From NCBI GenBank assembly GCA_032251435.1, contig JAVVEH010000004.1:94312-158311 (forward strand): DNA of 64,000 bases, written 5' to 3'. A program made the position numbers and the translations under genes. The notes below the pieces were generated by a model. It worked only from the letters and a program-made list of their open reading frames with translations, made no database searches and was not told the DNA's origin. The first letter of the stretch is position 1. The number at the start of each line of letters is the position of its first letter. Below are positions 35,355 through 42,916 of this stretch, piece after piece. The DNA comes from JAVVEH01 sp032251435. Lineage in GTDB: Bacteria; Verrucomicrobiota; Lentisphaeria; Oligosphaerales; MVZH01.

Positions 35355-36893
35355 TTACGCCAGCTGTGTCCGGTAGAGGTTTTCATACGCGCGCCAGAGA
35401 TCCTGAAGCTCCCGGCATTTTTCCGGCATGGAGGCGGCAAGATCCACCATTTCACAGCGGTCAGTAGCCAAATCATAAAGCGCCCAGGGATCATCCTCAG
35501 TCCCGCGGTTGACCAAGGATTCATTGACCACTTTCCAGTCGCCGACCCGCAAAGCCCGGTTGCCTTCATGGTGGAAATAAATATGATCCCGGTCCAGACT
35601 CCCATCCGCCTGGAACGTCGGCGCCAGGCTTCTTCCGGGGAGCGGCGGCGCCCCTTCAGCCTGGGGAATATCGGCCGGGTCAATGCCCGCCAAATCCAGG
35701 ATCGTCGGCAGAAAATCCACGCAATGCCCCGGTGTGTGGCGCAACTCACCCCGGGCTTGAATGCCATTCGGCCAGCATGCGACCAGCGGCGTGGATACCC
35801 CGCCTTCATGCACCCAGATTTTATGGCGTCTGAAGGGAGCGTTGCTGCAGCTTGACCATCCCGGTCCCAGGCAAAGATGGCTCTTTTCCGATCCGGGGGG
35901 AGCCGCCGGATCATGGCCTTGTCCGCGGATCATCATTTCCGCGCTGGCGCCATTATCCGATAGAAATAAAATCAAGGTGTCATCGAGAACATTCATGGCC
36001 TTTAGCTGATCCAGCAGGCGGCCGATTTCACGGTCGGTCCGGTCAACCATCGCCGCGTGAATCGCCATTTTAGTCGCCTGGAAGCGCTTTTGCTCATCGG
36101 TCAAGGTATCCCAAGCGACCGCGTATTCGATTTCCCCCGGTCCCAGCAGAGGCGCCCATTCATCTTTGCTGGCCAGGTAATGCGGCGCCGGCACGTCAGG
36201 TTCACGGGTGGACAGGTCACAATTGACAATGCCCATTCGCCGTTGCCGTTCCCAGCGCTGTTTGCGCTTCACATCCCAGCCATCGAGGTAACGGCGCATA
36301 TATTTGTCAATATCCTCCTGTTCCGCCTGAACCGGGAAATGAGGGGTTGTATAGCAGACATAATGGAAAAAAGGCGTTTCCGCATGGGCCGTCTGATGTT
36401 TCCGGAGGCAGTCGAGGGCGTGATCCGTAATCGCCGTGGCGGAAAATTTCACACTGCCATCGTCTTGATGGAAAAAATGATTTAACTGCTCAATATCGTA
36501 TCCCCAACTGATATCAAAACCCCCCTCAGCGGCGGGATCTTTCGTATTCATCACATGCCATTTTCCCGAGTGGTAACTACGGTAATCCGCGGCTTTCAGA
36601 AACTGGGGAATCAAGCGTTGCCAGGACGGACGGTACCCCCGCATGGGGGGATCCATACACACCGTGGGCGCGTAATGGCCGGTGAGAATGCTTGACCGCG
36701 TCGGCCAGCAGCGCCCCGTATTGTAAAATTGGGTGTACCGCAAGCCGTTGGCCGCCAAGCGGTCAATATTCGGCGTGTCAATGTCGCCGCCGTAGCAGCC
36801 GGGATCCGAAAACCCCATATCATCCATCAGAATGAGCATGACATTCGGGCGTTTCCCGCCTGAATCTTTCGCTTGAAGTTCAATCGTCGACAT
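35355..36893 (-). CDS. Type I sulfatase (arylsulfatase family)
   Basis: 512 aa. The N-terminal metal site is NVMLILMDDMGFSD. The sulfatase signature is CWPTRSSILTG with Cys 62 in the C-x-P-x-R context that a formylglycine-generating enzyme converts to formylglycine. Downstream are FFHYVCYTTPHFPV and LILFLSDNG, the second metal-binding Asp-Asn pair. The length is typical. No signal peptide is seen, so the enzyme appears cytoplasmic, which is less common than periplasmic sulfatases. It heads a four-gene set and has a good promoter at 37052-37025. No free-standing FGE gene is in the window. Confidence 0.9.
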   Translation of the reverse strand: MSTIELQAKDSGGKRPNVMLILMDDMGFSDPGCYGGDIDTPNIDRLAANGLRYTQFYNTGRCWPTRSSILTGHYAPTVCMDPPMRGYRPSWQRLIPQFLKAADYRSYHSGKWHVMNTKDPAAEGGFDISWGYDIEQLNHFFHQDDGSVKFSATAITDHALDCLRKHQTAHAETPFFHYVCYTTPHFPVQAEQEDIDKYMRRYLDGWDVKRKQRWERQRRMGIVNCDLSTREPDVPAPHYLASKDEWAPLLGPGEIEYAVAWDTLTDEQKRFQATKMAIHAAMVDRTDREIGRLLDQLKAMNVLDDTLILFLSDNGASAEMMIRGQGHDPAAPPGSEKSHLCLGPGWSSCSNAPFRRHKIWVHEGGVSTPLVACWPNGIQARGELRHTPGHCVDFLPTILDLAGIDPADIPQAEGAPPLPGRSLAPTFQADGSLDRDHIYFHHEGNRALRVGDWKVVNESLVNRGTEDDPWALYDLATDRCEMVDLAASMPEKCRELQDLWRAYENLYRTQLA

Positions 36894-37024
36894 TCTTTTT
36901 CCTTTTTTACCCTATAGCCGCGCCGAGACATGGGCGCCTTATCCCGTCAGGCCGCACGCCGACCCGCGGATGTCATAAAATGAGCACGGCAACGCACGCT
37001 GACATTTATCTTAATGTGAAAAGA

Positions 37025-37052
37025 AAGATAGGAACCCAATAATAAAAGTCAA
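37025..37052 (-). promoter_or_regulatory. Promoter of the sulfatase set
   Basis: Minus strand: TTGACT (37052-37047), a 16-bp spacer and TATCTT (37030-37025), in a short AT-rich stretch about 130 bp before the start codon. Confidence 0.55.
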
Positions 37053-37102
37053 GCAGCCCCCTAAAATAAGCGGCCGTGATACGGGACTTGGGGGGCCGTG
37101 CG

Positions 37103-38770
37103 TCAAAGGCGGTATTTCGTCGGATCGGGAATCGGCACCGCCGCCAGCAAGTCCCGTGTATAGGGGTGTTCGGCGGTGGCGTATAAAGCCGCCGCCGGTT
37201 TTAACTCCACGATGTGGCCTTCACACATGACCGCCACCCGGTCAGCGAACTGACGCACGACAGCCAAATCGTGAGAAATGAACACGATCGTCAACGCCAG
37301 TCTTTCCTGAAGATCCTTTAACAAATCAAGCACATCCGCCTGAATGGAGACATCCAAAGCGCTCACCGGCTCATCGCAAAGCAACACATCCGGATTCACC
37401 GCCAGAGCCCGGGCGATACCGACACGCTGGCATTGGCCACCCGAAAGCTCATGCGGATACCGCGTGGCCCAGTCCCCCGGCAGACGCACAATGTCCAATA
37501 ATTCCCGAGTCCGTTCAAGCAACTGTTTTCCCCGGGCCAAGCCAAAATTCCGCAAGGGTTCGGAAATAATCGCCTCAACAGGCAATCGGCCATTCAAGCT
37601 GCCCCGGGGATCTTGAAAAACCAACTGCGCGTGTCGACGGGCCTCTTTCAGCGCCCGGCGGTCACGAGGCCGCACCGGGCGCCCCAGCACCTCCACAGTC
37701 CCCCTCACCGGTGTGATCAATCCCGCCACCGCCCGCGCCAAGGTTGACTTTCCCGATCCGCTCTCGCCCACCAAGCCGAGAATCTCACCGGGAAAAATGG
37801 ATAGCGACACATCATCCACCGCCCGGACAACGTTTTTCCCGGACGTGAATTCAACCGTCAGGTTCTTTATCTCAACCACCGGTCTGGCGGTGGGCTTCTC
37901 CCCGTGTCCCGCGGCCGGGCCACCCCCCACCGCGCCCGGCTGGTCCGTGGCGGCGGGCATCGGCGTATCCACCCGCGGGACCGCGGCCAGCAGCCGCTTG
38001 GTATAATCGTGAACAGGACGGGTGAACAACCGCTCCACTGGCGCGGTCTCCACCCCCCGGCCGTCTTTCATCACCACGACACGGTCACACAAACCCGCCA
38101 CAATGCCCAAATCATGCGTGATGAGCAGCAGTGCCATGCCCCGCCGCTTAAGTTCTTCCTTCATCAATCGTAACACTTTGTCTTGAGTGATCACGTCCAA
38201 AGCGGTGGTTGGTTCATCGGCGATCAATAAAGCGGGGTCACCGGAAAAAGCCGACGCTGTCATCGCCCGTTGCCGCATGCCGCCGGAATAATGATGCGGG
38301 AACCGGTGAAACGCGTCTTGAGCGGCGGGGATATTCATCGTTTCCATCAGATTCAGAGCCAATGATCTGGCCGCGGATTTGCTCATTCCATGGGCGACCG
38401 GCGTTTCCATGACTTGAGCCCCGACGGTCAAGTAGGGATTCAAACTCGTCATGGGATCTTGAAACACCATGCCGATCGAGTCACCGCGGAGTCCGCGCAT
38501 TTTTTCCGGAGACACCGTCAGCAGCTCTTCTCCGCGAAACCGGACACTGCCGGTCACCACGGCGTTCCGGGATGGCAACAACCCCATGACGGCCAGGCCC
38601 GCCGTACTTTTGCCTGAGCCGCTTTCCCCGACCAGTCCCACCGCTTCTCCGGCGGCGATTGACAAACTCAGGCCATCCACCGCCAGCACGCTTCCGCGCA
38701 GTCCGCGGTACGTGACACGCAGATCCTGGACAACCAGCAGATCTTCAGAATGGGTATTAGAGGGGGTCAT
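37103..38770 (-). CDS. Fused double ATP-binding protein of a dipeptide/oligopeptide-type ABC transporter
   Basis: 555 aa with two complete nucleotide-binding domains, equivalent to DppD/OppD plus DppF/OppF. The N-terminal half (about 10-260) has GESGSGKST, signature SGGMRQR and LLIADEPTTALD. The C-terminal half (about 295-545) has GESGSGKSTLARAV, SGGQCQR and LLCDEPVSALD. A linker rich in Pro, Gly and Ala joins them. Such fusions are common in YejF-like and related transporters. It lies downstream of the two permease genes in one minus-strand operon. The C-terminal HPYTRDLLAAVP matches the oligopeptide-transporter subfamily tail. Confidence 0.92.
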   Translation of the reverse strand: MTPSNTHSEDLLVVQDLRVTYRGLRGSVLAVDGLSLSIAAGEAVGLVGESGSGKSTAGLAVMGLLPSRNAVVTGSVRFRGEELLTVSPEKMRGLRGDSIGMVFQDPMTSLNPYLTVGAQVMETPVAHGMSKSAARSLALNLMETMNIPAAQDAFHRFPHHYSGGMRQRAMTASAFSGDPALLIADEPTTALDVITQDKVLRLMKEELKRRGMALLLITHDLGIVAGLCDRVVVMKDGRGVETAPVERLFTRPVHDYTKRLLAAVPRVDTPMPAATDQPGAVGGGPAAGHGEKPTARPVVEIKNLTVEFTSGKNVVRAVDDVSLSIFPGEILGLVGESGSGKSTLARAVAGLITPVRGTVEVLGRPVRPRDRRALKEARRHAQLVFQDPRGSLNGRLPVEAIISEPLRNFGLARGKQLLERTRELLDIVRLPGDWATRYPHELSGGQCQRVGIARALAVNPDVLLCDEPVSALDVSIQADVLDLLKDLQERLALTIVFISHDLAVVRQFADRVAVMCEGHIVELKPAAALYATAEHPYTRDLLAAVPIPDPTKYRL

Positions 38771-38784
38771 TCAGCGCTCATCAT

Positions 38785-40176
38785 TTACGTCTGCCTCGGG
38801 TCCAAACTGTCACGCAGCCCGTCTCCGAAACAATTTAATCCGAACAAGGTTAACACCATCGCCAAAGAGGGAAAAACCAGCAGCCACCATTTTTGGCCGC
38901 CTTCACCGAGACCCGCCATGCCCATGTGCACCAAACTGCCCCATGAATCCAGGGTCGTCCCTTGAAACTGCACAGGCAAGCCGATAAACGCCAGAAAACT
39001 CTCCTCAAGAATAACGACGGGAACCGTCAAGGTCGCGTAAACCACAATCGGGCCGAGAGCGTGGGGCAGTAAATGGTAAAACACGACGCGGAACGGGGAC
39101 GCCCCGCCCATGCGGGCGGCTTCCACAAATTCCTGTTGTTTTAAACTCATCATGTGCCCGCGGACAATCCGGGCCATGGTCAACCACTGAACCAGGCCCA
39201 ACGCGGCGAACAGCAGGATGATGTTCCGGTTGAACACCACCATCAACACCAGGACGAGAAAAATAAACGGCAAACCATACAAAATATCCACCACCCGCAT
39301 CAACACCGCGTCAGTGGCGCCGCCGGCGTAACCGGATACCGCCCCGTAACTCACGCCCACAAGCAGGCTGACCGTGGTGGCCACCGCCGCCACCAGCAAG
39401 GAGACCCGCCCGCCATTGACCACGCGCAGCAACATGTCCCGCCCCAGCTCGTCTGTTCCCAGCGGATGCGTCAAACGCAATTCTTTGCCGTCGCCGATGA
39501 CTTTTTCCACCTCATGGCCGCGGACCACGCGGCGGTTTACCGGAATCATGGTGCCCACCCCCGCCCGGATCTCCGTCACCCGCTGGTTGACCAGCCGCAC
39601 GCTGACCCGCTCTAATTGTCCCGTTTCCCGCCACCCCGCGAAAAGCACGCGTTGCCCGTCCGCGAACATGCCGTCCGCGGGACGTTCGCCCCTCACCAGC
39701 TTCACTTTGGGTAACCGCCGCCCATCCACGTTTCCCTCCAGGCGCTCAAACACGTCCCCGGCAAGGGTGCTCAGATCCAACTCATCCAATGAAGTCGCTC
39801 CTTCCGTAATCGACTGAATTTCACCGCGCCGCGTCACAATCCTGAACTCCCGCCAGACAACAGGTCGGCACTCATACACCAACCGCTCACACCGGGCGGG
39901 TTTTCCCGCCAAAGGCGCCACCCCCCCCACTTCAAAAATCATTTCAGCCTGGCAATGCGGGTGGGAAAACCCCGGTGGACGGGCCCCGACCCATAGACGG
40001 GTTTGCTCCGCCCGCGTGTCAACCAGACACCCGCCCGCCAAAACAAACAGGCACATGAACACAAGCAGTCCCAGACCGGCCATGGCTAACCGGTGCCGAC
40101 GCAACCGGCAGATAACCAACCGCCAAGGCGCCACCCCCCGAACCGACACGTGATTGTTTCCCTTTAAGATCGACAT
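38785..40176 (-). CDS. Oligopeptide-type ABC permease (DppC/OppC-like) with a large extracytoplasmic insertion
   Basis: About 463 aa, roughly 160 more than a normal DppC. TM1 is near residues 30-52. It is followed by an insertion of about 180 residues of beta-rich, non-membrane character (region from RAEQTRLWVGARPPGF to IPVNRRVVRGHEVEKV). The binding-protein-dependent permease core then has HPLGTDELGRD, the helices around VDILYGLPFIFLVLVLMVVF, and the EAA motif EAARMGGASPFRVVFYHLLP. ATG 40176 is preferred over TTG 40185. YejE-type permeases have similarly long first loops, which fits the fused ATPase (YejF-like) next to it. Confidence 0.88.
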   Translation of the reverse strand: MSILKGNNHVSVRGVAPWRLVICRLRRHRLAMAGLGLLVFMCLFVLAGGCLVDTRAEQTRLWVGARPPGFSHPHCQAEMIFEVGGVAPLAGKPARCERLVYECRPVVWREFRIVTRRGEIQSITEGATSLDELDLSTLAGDVFERLEGNVDGRRLPKVKLVRGERPADGMFADGQRVLFAGWRETGQLERVSVRLVNQRVTEIRAGVGTMIPVNRRVVRGHEVEKVIGDGKELRLTHPLGTDELGRDMLLRVVNGGRVSLLVAAVATTVSLLVGVSYGAVSGYAGGATDAVLMRVVDILYGLPFIFLVLVLMVVFNRNIILLFAALGLVQWLTMARIVRGHMMSLKQQEFVEAARMGGASPFRVVFYHLLPHALGPIVVYATLTVPVVILEESFLAFIGLPVQFQGTTLDSWGSLVHMGMAGLGEGGQKWWLLVFPSLAMVLTLFGLNCFGDGLRDSLDPRQT

Positions 40177-40192
40177 GGGTGTCAACTAGTTA

Positions 40193-40362
40193 GCGTGAAA
40201 ACCGTGAAAAACGTGAAAACCGTGAAAACCGTGAAAGCGTGAAAGCGTGAAAGCGTGAAAACCGTGAAAAACGTGAAAACCGTGAAAGCGTGGAAAGCGT
40301 GAAAGCGTGGAAAGCGTGGAAAGCGTGGAAAGCGTGGAAAACGTGAAAGCGTGAAAAGCGTG
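40193..40362. repeat. Minisatellite of 8-10-bp units (GTGAAARC type)
   Basis: About 170 bp of near-continuous GTGAAAAC/GTGAAAGC/GTGGAAAGC units fill most of the gap between the two permease genes of the ABC operon. The array is almost free of T on the plus strand and reads as repeated Phe-His/Ser/Arg codons in the other direction, so the open frames across it are artefacts of the repeat, not genes. Confidence 0.9.
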
Positions 40363-40367
40363 AGGAA

Positions 40368-40406
40368 TCCGACCTCCGAGCTCCGACATTCCCCTTAAAT
40401 CCGACA
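40368..40406 (-). repeat. Second, short copy of the TCCGACM heptamer repeat
   Basis: Three heptamers (40368-40388) plus one separated unit (40400-40406) and the same TTCCCCTTAAATCCGACAT-like tail as the copy at 32915. It directly follows the stop codon of the DppB-like gene (40413-40411). Confidence 0.75.
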
Positions 40407-40410
40407 TGCT

Positions 40411-41364
40411 TCATCCGTTCCTCTCCCTCATCCGCGGATCCAGGCAGGCGTGAAACGCGTCGGTCGCCACATTGCACAGCACGATCATGCCGCCGTACAC
40501 CACGACTGTTCCCATCACCAGCATGTAATCCCGACTCAGCGCGCTTTCGACAAATTCCCGGCCCAAGCCTGGAATGCCGAATATTTTCTCCACCACCAAA
40601 CTGCCTGTGGTGATGGAAGCGATGGCGGGGCCAAGATAGCCGACCACGGGTAAAAGCCCGCCGCGCACCGCGTGCCGGAGTAGAACCACCCGTTCCCGCA
40701 ATCCTTTTGACCGGGCGGTGCGGATAAAGTCCTGTGACAAGACTTCCAACAAGCCCGCCCGCGCCAGCCGGGCGAAACGGGCGGCGAAGGGGGAAGCCAA
40801 AGCCAAAGCCGGTAATACCACGTGCTTTGGCGAGCCGCTCCCGGACACGGGAAACCAATGCAAATAGCGGGCGAAAAAAGCCTGTAGAAGCGGACCGATC
40901 ACAAATGCGGGCAAACTGATGCCCAGCACACACGCGCCCATCGCCGTGTAATCAATCCAGCTTCGCGCCTTCAACGCGGCCAGAAACCCCGCCGACACAC
41001 CGACGCAGACGGCCAGCGAGAGGGCCAGTCCGCCCAATAAAAACGACACCGGCAGGTGATCCGCCACAATCGTATTGACATCACGGCCCCGATGCCGTAT
41101 CGAGGGGCCCAAGTCGCCGCGGCACACGCCGCGGAGGTAGGACCAGTATTGCATGGGTAAAGGCTGATCCAGCGCGTATCGCTCCCGCAAGGCCTGTTCC
41201 ACCGCGGGAGACACATCGCGCTCGGAACTAAACGGCCCACCCGGCGCCAGCCGGATAAGAAAAAAAGTCACACTCAGCATCACCAGCATGACCAGAGGCG
41301 CCATGAGTAACCGCCGCGTGATATAAGACCGGAAAATGGTTCCCGTGATTTTCAGAATCGCCAT
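40411..41364 (-). CDS. Oligopeptide-type ABC permease (DppB/OppB-like)
   Basis: About 317 aa from ATG 41364 (TTG 41367 is an alternative). Six transmembrane helices; the N-terminal YITRRLLMAPLVMLVMLSVTFFLIRLAPGGPF is the standard start of DppB/YejB proteins, and the core has the RTARSKGL EAA-loop motif and VGYLGPAIASITTGSLVVEKIFGIPGLG. It is the first gene of the permease-permease-ATPase operon. The expected solute-binding protein gene is not upstream: the phage block starts within 200 bp on the other strand. Confidence 0.9.
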   Translation of the reverse strand: MAILKITGTIFRSYITRRLLMAPLVMLVMLSVTFFLIRLAPGGPFSSERDVSPAVEQALRERYALDQPLPMQYWSYLRGVCRGDLGPSIRHRGRDVNTIVADHLPVSFLLGGLALSLAVCVGVSAGFLAALKARSWIDYTAMGACVLGISLPAFVIGPLLQAFFARYLHWFPVSGSGSPKHVVLPALALASPFAARFARLARAGLLEVLSQDFIRTARSKGLRERVVLLRHAVRGGLLPVVGYLGPAIASITTGSLVVEKIFGIPGLGREFVESALSRDYMLVMGTVVVYGGMIVLCNVATDAFHACLDPRMRERNG

Positions 41365-41401
41365 CAACCTGTTTTGACTGATTAACAGAGCCGTCAGTGG
41401 T

Positions 41402-41437
41402 GTGTCCGTAACTTAACCGACAAAAGTTAAGAGACAC
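41402..41437. repeat. Nested inverted repeat at the host/phage boundary
   Basis: GTGTC (41402-41406) pairs with GACAC (41433-41437), and inside it CTTAAC (41412-41417) pairs with GTTAAG (41426-41431). It sits in the 190-bp divergent region between the DppB-like gene and the first phage gene. It may be an operator, a weak terminator or the scar of an insertion element; the rest of 41365-41556 shows nothing else clear. Confidence 0.4.
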
Positions 41438-41556
41438 CCTTTCCGGGGCGGCTTTTTTAAACACTTTCTCTTTTCGGAAAGTTGATTTCAGCGGAAAACC
41501 TGGCGTGAGACGCGGTGAAATAACCGGATTCTCTCAGAATCAAGGGGCATAAAACC

Positions 41557-42010
41557 ATGAGGATCAGCATTTTTATCCGGTCTCGTCGGCAGCGGCCTGC
41601 TCGCCAGCGTCCTCATCCTCTGGCTCAAGGGGATGTCCCAGGACGTGCGCGAACTCAAGCAGGAAGTCCACAAGGCCATTAAAGATCGCATCGGCAAGGC
41701 CGAGGACGCCATCCAGACTATCCGCAACAGTTGCCAGGGATCCACGGTCGGGCGCGAAATCAAAGAGCTTAAGGCCCGCCAGGCGGCGACCGATAGCGTC
41801 GCCCACCAGATCGACAGCAAGCTCGCCGCCCTGGGCGTCACCATGACCAACGTCACCTCCGCCCTGCGGGATCAGCAAACCGACCTCAAGCGCTACGTCG
41901 AGGAGACGACCCGGCAGGACGAGCGCATCAACAACATCGGCAACCGCGTCGACGGCCTGCACGGCGCCTTCCGCGGACACACCAACGACAGAGGTATCCA
42001 CCATGGATAA
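41557..42010 (+). CDS. Mu gp25-like (DUF2730) membrane/coiled-coil protein, frameshifted near its start
   Basis: ATG 41557 has an ideal AAGGGG 9 nt upstream, but its own frame (MRISIFI...) stops at 41682. The real coding frame, one base out of register, is open from 41561 and encodes a transmembrane helix (GLVGSGLLASVLILWL) followed by a coiled coil (MSQDVRELKQEVHKAIKDRI) to 42010. The two frames meet at a T5 tract (41570-41574). Either a homopolymer error, a real frameshift mutation, or programmed slippage is needed to join start and helix; the first internal ATG, at 41633, would lose the membrane segment. TM plus coiled coil and the position before the gp26-like gene fit Mu gp25/DUF2730. 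Confidence 0.6.
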
Positions 42011-42290
42011 GCCCGCCATTCGCCTTGTTATTTTGCAGGCAATCGCCAAGCAGTCTCCCGCGCCATGCGACGCGGGCCGCGTTAAAACCGCCGTGTTTCT
42101 GGACCTTGGAGAAGACGTTGAGCTCAAAGAGATCAAAGCCATGTGCCTGGAGCTGGCAAGCGCCGGATACCTGGTCAACCTGAAGCACTCTTTGGACCCT
42201 GTTTTTAAGGGCGTCACAGCAACCGCTGTCGCCCAGCTGGAGATGTCCGTCAAGCTGGATCCCATGATCTGGGGAGACATCGCGTTATGA
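42003..42290 (+). CDS. Mu gp26-like small winged-helix phage protein
   Basis: 95 aa. The sequence opens with PAIRLVILQAIAKQSPAP and continues ELKEIKAMCLELASAGYLV, a winged-helix-like pattern, and ends VTATAVAQLEMSVKLDPMIWG. This matches the family of short proteins found between gp25 and gp27 homologues in Mu-like phages. Function is not established; DNA binding during packaging is plausible. It overlaps the previous gene by 8 bp and the next by 4 bp. Confidence 0.65.
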   Translation: MDKPAIRLVILQAIAKQSPAPCDAGRVKTAVFLDLGEDVELKEIKAMCLELASAGYLVNLKHSLDPVFKGVTATAVAQLEMSVKLDPMIWGDIAL

Positions 42291-42916
42291 GCCGCCGCCA
42301 GCGCAACAACATAGCGGCTTTGCATGGCGACCTGCGGCGGATCGTCTCGCGCATGCTGTACGACGGCGCGACCTATGACGATATCCGGGCCGAGATGGCC
42401 GGGCGCACCACATCCAAGCTGCATAACAACAGCTTCAAGGCCTGGCAGACCTCCGACGAATATGTCCGGTACCGCGATGTCCGCGCCGGCTTCGACGCGG
42501 AAATGGCCGAGGATCAAGTGCTGGCCACCGCCATCAACGACGGGCGGGGCCCGGAGAGCGTCACCGACCTGATTATCATGGACATTATCCGCGCCTTCCG
42601 CGAGAAAACACGCGGGGCGGGGGAACTGGATATCGACACTCTCGGGGGCATCACCAAGGCGCTCGCCCCGGTCCTCCGCAACCAGGTGGCCGAAGCCAAA
42701 CTCGACGCCGACACGCGGCTTGAGAAAGCCAAGCGCGACCATGAGGTCGCGGTCGCTGAGCTCAATGGCCGCCTCGAATTCCTGCGGGAAGAGAATAAAC
42801 GGATGCGCGACGCGATCGACCGGGCGGGAATCAGCCTCGAAAGCGGCCGCCCGACCGTCGACCTGGAGCAGGTCGGACAGCAGATGGACGAACTCCTGGG
42901 GAAACGCGGTGGCTAA
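42287..42916 (+). CDS. Mu gp27-like small terminase subunit (DUF3486)
   Basis: 209 aa. The N-terminal helix-turn-helix region (RRIVSRMLYDGATYDDIRAEM, then TTSKLHNNSFKAWQ) is followed by a helical middle and a charged coiled-coil C-terminus (KAKRDHEVAVAELNGRLEFLREE). The domain order and position immediately before the large terminase match Mu gp27, the small terminase that recognises the phage end during headful packaging. The stop overlaps the GTG start of the large subunit by 8 bp. Confidence 0.78.
   Translation: MSRRQRNNIAALHGDLRRIVSRMLYDGATYDDIRAEMAGRTTSKLHNNSFKAWQTSDEYVRYRDVRAGFDAEMAEDQVLATAINDGRGPESVTDLIIMDIIRAFREKTRGAGELDIDTLGGITKALAPVLRNQVAEAKLDADTRLEKAKRDHEVAVAELNGRLEFLREENKRMRDAIDRAGISLESGRPTVDLEQVGQQMDELLGKRGG

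Noticed and set aside
40186..40933. Open frames of 73 and 247 codons across the minisatellite (Phe/His/Ser/Arg repeats)
   Set aside because: They are translations of the GTGAAARC tandem repeat, overlap the real DppB-like gene in another frame, and have no ribosome-binding site.
41380..41556. Mu-type left end with terminal inverted repeats matching the right edge
   Set aside because: No shared sequence or target duplication between 41380-41556 and 63592-63796 could be seen by eye.
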